A stretch of 64,000 nt of DNA. Origin: Sulfurovum sp. UBA5198 (GTDB lineage: Bacteria > Campylobacterota > Campylobacteria > Campylobacterales > Sulfurovaceae). The notes beneath the pieces are model-generated. The model made no database searches, had not been told where the DNA came from, and saw nothing but the letters and a program-made list of their open reading frames with translations. The stretch lies in NCBI GenBank assembly GCA_002412865.1, contig DHVW01000017.1:120956-184955 (forward strand), read 5' to 3'. Shown piece after piece: positions 7,289 through 15,183 of the stretch (positions are counted from its first letter, which is position 1; each line of letters opens with the position of its first letter). The position numbers and the translations under genes were made by a program.

Positions 7289-8372
7289 TTCATACAGTGG
7301 TTGTTGTGCCGCAGGGCTTAATATTGAAGATATTTTCCAGACACTTCTAAGCGGAACAAGTGCCGTTAAGTTTCATGATGGATATATAGATGATATCTCT
7401 ATGCCACTAGGTAAAATCCCATCAGATGACTACTTTTATGATCTAATAGAGCAAAATATCCGTGTAGCTATTGCCAAAACAGCAGATTTTGATCCATTGG
7501 CTACTACTCTTATGGTTGGCTCATCTGTGGGGGGGATGTGCCGAGTTGAAAAAGAATATTTGGCTAGTGGCAAGTGCGTTAAGACGCTAGTAGAGGAACT
7601 CTCAATCGGCTCTATTGGTAGTGAAATGAAAGAAAAGTTTGGATTTAGCTACGCTATTACATTCTCGACTGCCTGCACAAGTAGCTCCATGTGTATTGAC
7701 GCAGCTTATGATATGATAAGCAACGGCATAAGCAACAGCGTAGTAGTGGTAGGTGCTGATGAGCTTAGCCGTTCTGCTGTAAATGGCTTTGATAAATTAG
7801 GCATTGCATCACATGAGCTAACCAAACCTTTTTGTGCGACCAGAGAGGGAATAAATATATCCGAGGGGATAGCGGTTCTCGTGCTTTCAAACAAAAAAAG
7901 TGATGGCTGTATGCAGATATATGGCTGCGGCACTAGCAGTGATGCCTACAACATAACACACCCTCACCCAGAAGGCAATGGTGCTGTGGAAGCGATGGAG
8001 AAAGCGTTAATCAAATCATCATTAAACCCAAGCGATATAGGCTACATAAATGCTCATGGTACGGGTACTGTTGCCAACGATGAAATAGAGTGTTTAGCAA
8101 TCTCAAGGCTATTTGGTGATGATGTGGTTATCTCATCCACAAAGTCTGTAACAGGACATACGCTGGGTGCGTGTGGTGCATTGGAGATTGCTATATGTGC
8201 TATGAGTTTAGATGCTCAGATATTGCCGCCTAGCATCAACATAACAACACCAATATCTAGAAATGTGATTACAAAGCCGACCAAAAAAGAGTTTAAATAT
8301 GCTCTTTCAAATGCTTTTGGTTTTGGTGGTGGGAATACATCTATCGTAATAGGATTACCAAATGAAAATTAA
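7272..8372 (+). CDS. Beta-ketoacyl-ACP synthase (FabF/ApeO-like)
   Basis: This is a 366-residue type II ketosynthase. The catalytic residues are Cys135 in STACTSSS, His in INAHGTGT (about 260) and His in SVTGHTLGACG (about 296), and the C-terminus has NAFGFGGGNTS. The ribosome site AAAGGAG precedes the ATG at 7272, which lies inside the end of the BtrH-like gene. It is followed by an overlapping gene for a catalytically dead partner, the arrangement of ketosynthase and chain-length factor in aryl-polyene clusters. It should elongate the ACP-bound polyene chain with malonyl-ACP. Somewhat shorter than FabF (about 410), as usual for these cluster enzymes. Confidence 0.88.
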   Translation: MGVYLNSYSGCCAAGLNIEDIFQTLLSGTSAVKFHDGYIDDISMPLGKIPSDDYFYDLIEQNIRVAIAKTADFDPLATTLMVGSSVGGMCRVEKEYLASGKCVKTLVEELSIGSIGSEMKEKFGFSYAITFSTACTSSSMCIDAAYDMISNGISNSVVVVGADELSRSAVNGFDKLGIASHELTKPFCATREGINISEGIAVLVLSNKKSDGCMQIYGCGTSSDAYNITHPHPEGNGAVEAMEKALIKSSLNPSDIGYINAHGTGTVANDEIECLAISRLFGDDVVISSTKSVTGHTLGACGALEIAICAMSLDAQILPPSINITTPISRNVITKPTKKEFKYALSNAFGFGGGNTSIVIGLPNEN

Positions 8373-9012
8373 CTTAGAAATACTGCGAGTAGCAAAGATT
8401 GAAGCCAATGATGACACGGAGAAGATAAGTGATTTAAATGAAAAGTCAATAGTCGCAGATATGATGCTCCGTCGTAGGCTTACTAGAAATTCACGCATAT
8501 CATTATATCTAGCAGACAAATTAAATGCGTTTTCATTGCCTATAATAATTGGTAATAGTTATGGAGAGGTAGCTGAAACATATGATATCTTGCGAGCTAT
8601 CAAAAATAGACAGACAGTTAGCCCAACGGCATTCCAAAACTCTGTACACAACACACCAGCTTCGTATATCTCCATAGTTGGTGAAAACAAAGGTTATATA
8701 GCTACTATATCGGATTCTTCTGATACTTCTTTGGCAGCACTTAGACTTGCAGCTATTAAGTCGTTTTCATACGATGAGATTTTGATTATAATTACTGACG
8801 CTATAAACTTCGATCAATTAAGCGAAATAAATAAATGTAATATTACTAAAAAAGAGTGTGGTGTTGGATTGGTAATTAGGCAAACTACCAAAGAGCCTAC
8901 AATAAATATAACGATGGACAAGATAGAAGGATATAGTCCGTCTATGTCAGATATACTTTCGTTATTAAATCAATTTGCTAGTGGAAATAGTGTTATAGAA
9001 ATAGACTTCTAA
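8362..9012 (+). CDS. Ketosynthase-like chain-length factor (ApeC-like)
   Basis: This is a 216-residue protein like the beta-ketoacyl synthase N-terminal-only proteins of aryl-polyene and flexirubin clusters. It contains the subfamily mark DMMLRRRLTRNSRISLYLAD, then IIIGNSYGEVAETYDIL and SPTAFQNSVHNTPASYISI. There is no active-site Cys motif, so it should not catalyse condensation; the known role is as partner of the active ketosynthase, setting chain length. It starts ten bases before the ketosynthase ends, so translation is coupled and a 1:1 complex is likely. Its stop overlaps that of the convergent acyltransferase gene by four bases. Confidence 0.82.
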   Translation: MKINLEILRVAKIEANDDTEKISDLNEKSIVADMMLRRRLTRNSRISLYLADKLNAFSLPIIIGNSYGEVAETYDILRAIKNRQTVSPTAFQNSVHNTPASYISIVGENKGYIATISDSSDTSLAALRLAAIKSFSYDEILIIITDAINFDQLSEINKCNITKKECGVGLVIRQTTKEPTINITMDKIEGYSPSMSDILSLLNQFASGNSVIEIDF

Positions 9013-9893
9013 GCGAAAAAATCGTAATGATTGAGCCATTGGCTTGGATATTTCCTAACCATACCCTCAAGCAACAGAGTGTACTCTTGTGCTTTTAGCT
9101 GTATCGACTCTTCTTTTGATATGCTCATATCAAATTCTGTCATCTCGAAATAAAATGGGCTGTAAAGATAATCACCCTCTCTCATGGCAAAAAATGCAAC
9201 CATAGGCACTTTACGATTATATGCTACATCAAATGGATTTTTATTTATGCGTATAGTGCGGCCCAAAAACCTTACCGAAACACTAGACTCTTTGGAGAGA
9301 TATCTATCAGCCATCATAGCTACTACTTCATTATTTAAGAAAGCTTTAGCCAACTGGGTAGCAACTGCTATAGTCCCATCAGATATATCTATAATATGAA
9401 GTTTACTTTTGCTATCATCGCTAGATATCTTCTCTTCAAAGCTTTTTATACTCTCTTTTATCTCCTCTTTCATTACTATATTTATAGTCTTATTATTTTG
9501 TGTTGGCATCATTTCCGATACGCTCCAGTCTCCCACATGGGAAAGCAAAAACATCACACCACTATCTTTTGTATGGATATAATTTCTATCTTTTTGTACT
9601 ATTACCTTATATCTATCTGTAAATTTCTTGCTAAATATCCTATCAGCAAATATCAATGCAAATGTATATATATGCTTATAGTATATTAGATAATTAAATC
9701 TACCTACGCAAAGCATATAATACTCTTTGAGATATTTTTTGAGTGTAGGAGTGGTGAGTGTATAGTATAAAACCACAAAAAATAGTATAAAATGCAACCC
9801 TTTGTAGCCAAAAAGCCTAAAAAAAAGATAGACTATCTTTATCCCTAGCCCACTTCCTCTTTGTGTTGTGCTATAACTACTACTGTTTGACAT
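9009..9893 (-). CDS. LpxL/HtrB-like lysophospholipid acyltransferase
   Basis: This is a 294-residue protein with N-terminal hydrophobic helices (about 17-50) and the LPLAT fold of LpxL-type acyltransferases: VMFLLSHVGDWSVSEMM near residue 113-130, MMADRYLS and VRFLGRTI. Members found in aryl-polyene clusters attach acyl or polyene chains to an outer-membrane lipid or sugar. The HX4D/E motif reads H-VGDW-S: the expected acid after the histidine is Ser, while an Asp lies at +3. Either this branch uses a shifted acid or activity is altered. It is convergent with the chain-length factor gene and probably belongs to the same cluster. Inner-membrane location. Confidence 0.75.
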   Translation of the reverse strand: MSNSSSYSTTQRGSGLGIKIVYLFFRLFGYKGLHFILFFVVLYYTLTTPTLKKYLKEYYMLCVGRFNYLIYYKHIYTFALIFADRIFSKKFTDRYKVIVQKDRNYIHTKDSGVMFLLSHVGDWSVSEMMPTQNNKTINIVMKEEIKESIKSFEEKISSDDSKSKLHIIDISDGTIAVATQLAKAFLNNEVVAMMADRYLSKESSVSVRFLGRTIRINKNPFDVAYNRKVPMVAFFAMREGDYLYSPFYFEMTEFDMSISKEESIQLKAQEYTLLLEGMVRKYPSQWLNHYDFFA

Positions 9894-9956
9894 AGAATCC
9901 CTAAAAATCTTTGTGTAATTGTACCATTATGTGCCTATACAATTTCTTTATAAATA

Positions 9957-10228
9957 TATTACCACACCAAGTAAATACTTTAAATTTTGAGAGCATCAGA
10001 GGTAGTAAGATTTGGATGAAAAAAGTTAAAGGACTACCCGTAGGTAATTCGAGACTTTTTTTAATCAAAGATTGCTTGTCTATCATGCTCCCTGAAAGGT
10101 ACAATGCTTTTGCACATACTAATCGTTAAAACTTCTTAGCGTAGCTTAGGCTATGCTCTCAAAGTTTCGCCTTGATTATGCACAAAATAATTGTATCAAA
10201 ATTAAGGTATTTACTTGGTGTGGTAATA
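9957..10228. repeat. 272-bp intergenic element bounded by 22-bp inverted repeats
   Basis: The 22 bp at 9957-9978 are repeated in perfect inverted orientation at 10207-10228; the core reads TTACTTGGTGTGGTAA in the right-hand copy. Similarity continues inward (TTTAAATTTTGA against a matching CTTAATTTTGA, and GAGAGCAT on both arms). A third copy of the core stands alone at 17678-17698. The interior has no convincing gene. This looks like a small non-autonomous (MITE-like) element or a repeated hairpin; no clear target duplication is seen. TATAAT at 10230-10235, just outside, may serve the downstream OmpV gene. Confidence 0.6.
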
Positions 10229-10261
10229 GTATAATACTTTATATCAAGAAATTGGATACTT

Positions 10262-11020
10262 ATGAAAAAAAGTTTATGCCTATTATTATTTTCTTCGCTT
10301 TTATTTGCTGAGCAAAGTAAATTTGAATATGGAATAGGTATTGCCACATTGGGTTATCCTGTATATATAGGTTCTAAGACTATACAAAGTGTAGTCGCAC
10401 CATATCCATATATATACTATGTAAATGGTAATTTTTCAATAGACAGAAAAGGTATCAAGCAAAAGCTTTTCGATGTTGATGGGCTTAGCATTAATGTGAA
10501 TGGAAACTGTATGTTGCCTTTAAAAAGCAAAGGACTGCGAACAGGAATGAAAGGGTTTGATTTGGCTATCGAAGTTGGTCCGTCACTTGAATATGAGATG
10601 TACAACTGTGATGGCTGGACCGTGAAACTAGAAATTCCAACTAGTGCTGTACTTGCTGCTGATTTCACGGGAATAGAATATCAAGGTGTCGTATGCGACC
10701 CTAAATTATCATCAAAATACTGTAAAAATGGATATACAGTTGAGCTTGAAAGTGGACCAGTATTTGCTGATGCTAAGTATCACGACTATTATTATGGTGT
10801 AAATAATAGTGAAGTCACAGCCACAAGACCAAGATACGATGGCACAAGTGGATATGGTGGTCTCAAAACTTCAGTAGCTCTAACTAGACGGATAGGTCAT
10901 TATTGGGTAGGTAGCTTTATTAAATATTATAGTCTCAATGGTGCCTCATTTACTGATAGTCCTGTTGTAGAGACAAATCACGCTTTTTATAGTGGTATAG
11001 CAATGGCATATATATTCTAA
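10262..11020 (+). CDS. MipA/OmpV-family outer-membrane protein
   Basis: This is a 252-residue protein with a signal peptide (MKKSLCLLLFSSLLFAEQ) followed by alternating amphipathic strands. The opening FEYGIGIATLGYPVYIGSK and PYPYIYYVNGNFSIDRKGI are the hallmark of MipA/OmpV proteins, and it ends in a strand closing with phenylalanine (MAYIF), as barrels recognised by BamA do. Four or more cysteines in the middle (CMLP, YNCDGW, VVCDPK, KYCKNG) suggest loop disulfides. The next gene starts in the stop codon (TAATG), so both are co-translated. Substrate and role are unknown; the family includes barrels of unclear function and MltA-binding scaffolds. Confidence 0.85.
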   Translation: MKKSLCLLLFSSLLFAEQSKFEYGIGIATLGYPVYIGSKTIQSVVAPYPYIYYVNGNFSIDRKGIKQKLFDVDGLSINVNGNCMLPLKSKGLRTGMKGFDLAIEVGPSLEYEMYNCDGWTVKLEIPTSAVLAADFTGIEYQGVVCDPKLSSKYCKNGYTVELESGPVFADAKYHDYYYGVNNSEVTATRPRYDGTSGYGGLKTSVALTRRIGHYWVGSFIKYYSLNGASFTDSPVVETNHAFYSGIAMAYIF

Positions 11021-11718
11021 TGATAAAAAAAATTTTAGGTCATCACTCATGCAATGATAGCGGTAGCTTTAGACAAAATCTCTTATGCAGGATTCATTCA
11101 CTATGGCTCATTAAAGCTCTTGGTGTTATGGGTGGGATTGCACTATTTTTTGTCGGTTATTTTCATTTTCAAGCACATCAATATTTCACGATTACACCTC
11201 TGCATTTCAGTAATATTGACATGTTAATCCCGTTTCATATATCATTTTTATATATTTATCTCTCGCTGTGGATATATATTGGGCTAACGCCAAATCTTAT
11301 GAAAAATTTTAGAGAACTACTTTTTTATGGTTTTTATGCTCTTTTGCTAGGTGTTATCGGAATGCTCTTTTATGCATTTTTTCCCACCATTATCGTACAG
11401 GATATTGAATCATGGAGAGGTATACCACAGATGATGGAGCTAAAGAAGTCTGATACTGGAGGAAATGCCTTTCCCTCTTTGCATGTTGCATTTGCACTAT
11501 TTGGATTCATATGGCTTAGAGAACAGCTCATGCAGATGAAATCACCTCTTATTTTTTATATTATCAGCGGCTTATGGGCAACAGGGATTATATACTCCAC
11601 ACTTGCTATCAAACAACATTTGATATTAGACGCAGTAGGTGGTATAGTGCTGGGTAGTATAGTAGGGTGGATAAGTATAGTACATTACAAAAATCGTATT
11701 AGAGTATTGCGTAGCTAG
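11020..11718 (+). CDS. PAP2-superfamily membrane phosphatase
   Basis: This is a 232-residue polytopic protein with about six transmembrane segments. PAP2 motifs are visible: FPSLHVAFALF (motif 2, about 148) and STLAIKQHLILDAVGG (motif 3, about 187-203), where S, H and D correspond to the SRxxxxxHxxxD pattern with Thr in place of Arg. Motif 1 is less clear (LKKSDTGGN). It resembles the inositolphosphotransferase-like branch of PAP2 proteins. Expected reaction: removal or transfer of phosphate from a lipid phosphate at the periplasmic face. It starts in the stop of the OmpV gene and converges on the deacetylase gene with a four-base overlap. Confidence 0.8.
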   Translation: MIKKILGHHSCNDSGSFRQNLLCRIHSLWLIKALGVMGGIALFFVGYFHFQAHQYFTITPLHFSNIDMLIPFHISFLYIYLSLWIYIGLTPNLMKNFRELLFYGFYALLLGVIGMLFYAFFPTIIVQDIESWRGIPQMMELKKSDTGGNAFPSLHVAFALFGFIWLREQLMQMKSPLIFYIISGLWATGIIYSTLAIKQHLILDAVGGIVLGSIVGWISIVHYKNRIRVLRS

Positions 11719-12536
11719 TCTAGTCTATATTTGTCCATTCGTACAAAGCTATCCTTGAAGTCACCCACTATTTCTGTCAGCTTCGCCTCGCATCCATTTA
11801 TGCCATAATAGTGAAAGAACTTATCACTACCTCGTATATCAAGCTTTGGCTGGTCTGGTTCTATTTCTCTAGGGTGAAGGTATAAAAAAACCGGTCTGCC
11901 CTCTTTATTAGCTTTTTTTATTTCACGCTCTATAAGCCATCTAGGGAAAAATCTAAAAAATCCTCCACCCGCATATCCACACTCATAACCTGCTATGCTC
12001 ATGATTGATTGCGGTATCTCCAATATTCCCCCTACCATATGTGGCATCCTGTTGGCATTTGGTATTCCAAATAGTGGATTTGATGCAGGATATATGGATG
12101 ATGAATATCTATACCCCTGCATCTCAAGTGTCTCATAAAACCACCCTGATATCTCTTTGCTCATAGACCACGATGGTGCTCTAAAACCTACTACTTTCTC
12201 ACCAGTAATCTGTTCTAATACATCAGTAGATTCATACAAGTCTAATGAAAACTCATCAGGAGTCATATTGTATATCAGTTTGTGATTCATGCCATGGGAG
12301 GCTATCTCATGACCTGCATCGTGTAGCTTTTTCACAATATATGGTTTAGCTTTAGCCACCGAGCCTAATATAAAACAAGTTGATTTCACGCCATAACTAC
12401 CACAAAGCTCTATTAGCCTATCTACACTATGCTCAAGATTTGTATCCGTGTTAGAGTGTTTAGATATATCCACACCATCATAATTGGCATGATACCACTC
12501 CTCTATGTCAAATGTCAGAAAATTACTTGTTTTCAT
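11715..12536 (-). CDS. Polysaccharide deacetylase (XrtA/PEP-CTERM-type)
   Basis: This is a 273-residue NodB-fold enzyme. Metal-site motifs are TFDIEEWYH at the start, SHGMNH (about 80-85) and GFRAPSWSMS (about 120), with the late YLHPREIEPDQP motif. These features are typical of the deacetylases linked to exosortase-type exopolysaccharide loci. No signal peptide is seen, so it may act in the cytoplasm or at the membrane face. Its start overlaps the end of the VF530-like gene by 14 bases, placing it last in a three-gene minus-strand unit. No glycosyltransferases or exosortase lie nearby, so its substrate is open. Confidence 0.83.
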   Translation of the reverse strand: MKTSNFLTFDIEEWYHANYDGVDISKHSNTDTNLEHSVDRLIELCGSYGVKSTCFILGSVAKAKPYIVKKLHDAGHEIASHGMNHKLIYNMTPDEFSLDLYESTDVLEQITGEKVVGFRAPSWSMSKEISGWFYETLEMQGYRYSSSIYPASNPLFGIPNANRMPHMVGGILEIPQSIMSIAGYECGYAGGGFFRFFPRWLIEREIKKANKEGRPVFLYLHPREIEPDQPKLDIRGSDKFFHYYGINGCEAKLTEIVGDFKDSFVRMDKYRLD

Positions 12537-12753
12537 TCTCTAGGAATTCTAAATATAGCTTTTGGAGTTTCGCTCTAGCCCAGTCTGTTTTTCTAAAAAA
12601 TGTAAGGCAAGATTTAATGCTGGGATTCATATTGAAACACTTTACATTAATGAGATTCCCTAGCTCTTCAAAGCCATACTCTGCTTCTAGTTCTTCAAGC
12701 ATCTTTGCTAGTGTTATCCCATGTAGTGGATTTGTATTTTTTTCGTTGTTCAT
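12523..12753 (-). CDS. VF530-like small DNA-binding protein (DUF2132)
   Basis: This is a 76-residue protein beginning MNNEKNTNPLHGITLAKMLEELEAEYGFEELG and containing CFNMNPSIKSCLTFFRKTDWARAKLQKLYLEF, which matches the VF530/DUF2132 family of small proteins with a suggested nucleic-acid-binding fold. The ATG at 12753 is preferred over a GTG at 12768 because GGGAG lies five to six bases ahead of it. It sits one base after the stop of the DUF1456 gene and overlaps the deacetylase start. Cellular role unknown. Confidence 0.82.
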   Translation of the reverse strand: MNNEKNTNPLHGITLAKMLEELEAEYGFEELGNLINVKCFNMNPSIKSCLTFFRKTDWARAKLQKLYLEFLENENK

Positions 12754-12754
12754 C

Positions 12755-13228
12755 TTATCTCCCTTCACTCCACTTATCTAGTCCTTCCGTGAATGCTATT
12801 AGTAGCTCATCGCTACACTCTCTATAATTTTTATGACTCTCGTTACGAAATAAAGAGGCTAATTGTTGTTTGCTTAGATTTACATCTGCCAAACTTAATA
12901 TCTCTCCCATCTGAGCATCTTTTAGCTCTAGTGCTATGCGTAGTTTTTTTAGTATCAGGTTATTTGTTAGCTCAACTGCTTCATCATCATTTTGTTTTTT
13001 TGGAGATACTCCTCTTTTTAGCGACACAAGACCATCTAAAAATATACCTAGTTCTTCATATGAGCATATCTTAAAATCTTTTTCTTGACGACGCATCAGT
13101 AGCGACTCTAAGTGCGTAGCCTCCATCGTATAATCCTCAAGCCCATATGCTTTTAACATATCATCACTAGTTAAATTTAACGCTTTTTGTATCTTATATA
13201 GTATTTCGTTTGTGTTTATTGTTGCCAT
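12755..13228 (-). CDS. DUF1456-family protein (YehS-like)
   Basis: This is a 157-residue protein with two copies of a helical module. The first reads EILYKIQKALNLTSDDMLKAYGLEDYTM and ends around DFKICSYEELGIFLDGLVSLKRG; the second reads NLILKKLRIALELKDAQMGEILSLADVNLSKQQLASLFRN and ends DELLIAFTEGL. This internal duplication is the defining feature of DUF1456/YehS proteins, whose function is not established. It is the first gene of the minus-strand unit with the VF530-like gene and the deacetylase. Start ATG at 13228; a GGAAT site is upstream. Confidence 0.85.
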   Translation of the reverse strand: MATINTNEILYKIQKALNLTSDDMLKAYGLEDYTMEATHLESLLMRRQEKDFKICSYEELGIFLDGLVSLKRGVSPKKQNDDEAVELTNNLILKKLRIALELKDAQMGEILSLADVNLSKQQLASLFRNESHKNYRECSDELLIAFTEGLDKWSEGR

Positions 13229-13313
13229 ATTATTTTCTAATTCCTTTTTTTACAAATACTTTGCCTGTCACCATCTCTTCTTTAAGATTATAACTTATTT
13301 TCGCTTGCTTTTC

Positions 13314-13399
13314 GTAGGGGCAACCCCCCCCCTGTGGTTGCCCATCTTTAAATTGTGCTTGCCCTCAATATCTAGGTAAGCACTGGGGCTTACCCCTAC
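13314..13399. repeat. Palindromic GTAGGGG...CCCCTAC repeat with C9 tract
   Basis: The outer arms GTAGGGG (13314-13320) and CCCCTAC (13393-13399) are perfect inverted repeats. Inside are two hairpins: GGGCAACC (13318-13325) with GGTTGCCC (13336-13343), and GGTAAGC (13375-13381) with GCTTACC (13388-13394). The loop of the first hairpin includes a run of nine C (13324-13332). The outer arms are shared with the element at 19419-19512, so this is a dispersed REP/BIME-like family. Confidence 0.75.
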
Positions 13400-13500
13400 A
13401 TTTTAAAATAATTATTCTTGATAATATTTTTTTGGTAAATTGAGTAAAATATTGTCAATATAATTGTATAATATGAGAATATAAATCAAAAGGATAACAA

Positions 13501-13869
13501 ATGACATTTACAGAATCTATAAAAACTTGTTTGGTTGAAAAGTATGCTGATTTTAATGGTAGAGCTTCTAGGTCTGAATATTGGTGGTTTGCACTATTTT
13601 CTGTTTTGGTATATGTGGGAATAATGGTTCTTTCTGGTGGAATGCCTAATGATGAAGAGAATATCTCAAGCACTTCAACAATAATGTTTTTGATAGCCGT
13701 AGTCGCATTGCTCGTACCTAGTATTGCTGTGGCAGTTAGACGACTTCATGATACTGATAAAAGTGGTTGGTGGTATCTAATATCACTTATTCCTTATGTT
13801 GGTGGACTAGTTCTTTTGGTATTGTTAGTTTTACCAGCAAAAGAACCAAATAGATTTTCTATTTCTTAA
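13501..13869 (+). CDS. DUF805-family inner-membrane protein
   Basis: This is a 122-residue protein with the DUF805 pattern: KYADFNGRASRSEYWWFALF at the start, membrane segments at about 30-48, 60-80 and 98-115, AVRRLHDTDKSGWWYLI in the loop and FSI at the end. The family is a small integral inner-membrane protein of unknown function, widespread in Proteobacteria. AAAAGGATAAC precedes the ATG. It converges on the stomatin-like gene with an 11-base overlap of the two ends. Confidence 0.88.
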   Translation: MTFTESIKTCLVEKYADFNGRASRSEYWWFALFSVLVYVGIMVLSGGMPNDEENISSTSTIMFLIAVVALLVPSIAVAVRRLHDTDKSGWWYLISLIPYVGGLVLLVLLVLPAKEPNRFSIS

Positions 13870-14716
13870 ACACATTTCCTAGCATACCTTTGATTGCACC
13901 TTGTAAATCAGCAGGATAAATGACAAATTTCGAGTTGTCACTTTTACTTATTTTTTCCAATGAAGTGATATATCTATCTCCCAATAGAAACATAGCTGGC
14001 AACTCTTTGTCTTGGATATTATCAGAGATAAGTCTGATGGCCTCTGCTGACGCACTTGCTAATGCTATTTGTGCTTGGGCTTCTCTTTTGGCGGCTTCTA
14101 GTTTTCCGTCTGCTTCTAATATTGCAGCATTTTTGTTACCCTCTGCTGTTGTTTCTATCGCTCTTCTTTCTCTCTCTGCTGCTGCTTGTCTCTCCATTGA
14201 TGCTTGCATGGATTGGCTTGGTGCAATATCTTGTATTTCTACTGATTTAACCGTCACTCCCCAATCGGCTACATCATCTACTATCTGGTCTTTTAGTCTT
14301 GTTTTTATCTGTTCACGATTAGATAGTGCTTCATCGAGTGTCATTTCACCAAGTATCGAACGAAGTGTCGTCATGACTAGTTGTTGTATTGCTAGTCTAA
14401 AATTTTCTATACCATATATTGCATCCCTAGGGCTTGTAACGCGTATAAATGCTACGGCATTAGTAAGTATAACGGCATTATCCCGTGTAATGACCTCTTG
14501 TTGTGGAATGTCCAGTATGATATCTCTTGTGCTGATACGCTGACGAACTACCTCTATGTAAGGAATAATGATATTTAGCCCGGGTAAAAGTGTGCGAGAA
14601 AACTTACCTAATCGCTCCACTACCCACTCTTCGCCCTGAGGAACGATATTTATACCTTTATAGAGTGTTACTATTACTGCGATGGCTAAAATTACTACGA
14701 TATTTAATGCTTCCAT
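13859..14716 (-). CDS. SPFH/stomatin-like membrane protein (QmcA-like)
   Basis: This is a 285-residue protein with one N-terminal membrane helix (about 5-22) and an SPFH domain (VPQGEEWVVERLGKFSRTLLPGLNIIIPY, ILDIPQQEVITRDNAV), followed by a long Ala/Glu-rich coiled coil (about 170-225) that mediates ring-like oligomers. The family (QmcA, paraslipin/stomatin) forms large membrane assemblies. The NfeD gene lies 14 bp upstream on the same strand; SPFH-NfeD pairs are a classic operon and the two proteins are thought to work together in membrane-domain quality control. Confidence 0.9.
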   Translation of the reverse strand: MEALNIVVILAIAVIVTLYKGINIVPQGEEWVVERLGKFSRTLLPGLNIIIPYIEVVRQRISTRDIILDIPQQEVITRDNAVILTNAVAFIRVTSPRDAIYGIENFRLAIQQLVMTTLRSILGEMTLDEALSNREQIKTRLKDQIVDDVADWGVTVKSVEIQDIAPSQSMQASMERQAAAERERRAIETTAEGNKNAAILEADGKLEAAKREAQAQIALASASAEAIRLISDNIQDKELPAMFLLGDRYITSLEKISKSDNSKFVIYPADLQGAIKGMLGNVFKK

Positions 14717-14730
14717 TGTATCTCCTTTTA

Positions 14731-15183
14731 TTATATTGGTTCGACTTCTATAAGCTGACCATTAATTTGTACGATTTTCACGCGTGTATTTTTGTCTATA
14801 TCAATTTTTGATGTGGCGTGCCAAGAACTATTTCCAAGCACTGGCGTATCAAAAGCAACCTTACCTCTACTGTGTGGCTGTATCTCTTTTATAACTGTGC
14901 CTATCGTATCAAGGCTATAGTTAGATTGTCCACTATTGGTTATAGACTCTTCTTTGAACCATTTAAACCATGCAGTGATGGATAGCACAGAAAGCACCAG
15001 CCAAACAGTAATCTCTACAGCAAATGACACTCCCATAACAGCATCCAAAATACCCACGATAATCGCAGCAACACCAAGCCCAAGGATAAAAAAAGTACCC
15101 AAGCTCATCTCTATAATCAATAAAATGATGCCAAAAATAATCCAGTGCCACCACAAAACAGTTTCATTAAGAAATTCAATCAT
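14731..15183 (-). CDS. NfeD-family membrane protein
   Basis: This is a 150-residue protein with membrane helices at about 10-27, 30-48 and 52-72 and a C-terminal OB-fold domain (LDTIGTVIKEIQPHSRGKVAFDTPVLGNSSWHAT, then KIVQINGQLIEVEPI). This short form without a serine-protease domain (NfeD1b) occurs with stomatin-like partners, as here, where the SPFH gene follows after 14 bp. Start ATG at 15183 behind AAAAGGAGCAAG. Role: partner of the SPFH ring at the inner membrane. Confidence 0.9.
   Translation of the reverse strand: MIEFLNETVLWWHWIIFGIILLIIEMSLGTFFILGLGVAAIIVGILDAVMGVSFAVEITVWLVLSVLSITAWFKWFKEESITNSGQSNYSLDTIGTVIKEIQPHSRGKVAFDTPVLGNSSWHATSKIDIDKNTRVKIVQINGQLIEVEPI

Noticed and set aside
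9396..9689. Plus-strand frame of 97 codons inside the acyltransferase gene
   Set aside because: Antisense to an identified gene, with low-complexity Tyr/Leu/Ile composition and no domain.
9957..10228. tRNA remnant bounded by ACCACACCA ends
   Set aside because: The ends look like a tRNA 3' CCA, and the att repeat also has CACCAAGTA, but no acceptor, D or T arms can be folded from the interior.
13324..13332. Phase-variable coding tract (C9)
   Set aside because: The run lies in the loop of an intergenic repeat, not in a gene; kept only as a note within the repeat finding.
13920..14543. Long plus-strand open frame (207 codons) opposite the stomatin-like gene
   Set aside because: It is the antisense shadow of a clear SPFH gene; composition (Ser/Ala/Ile-rich) reflects the complementary strand and there is no ribosome site.
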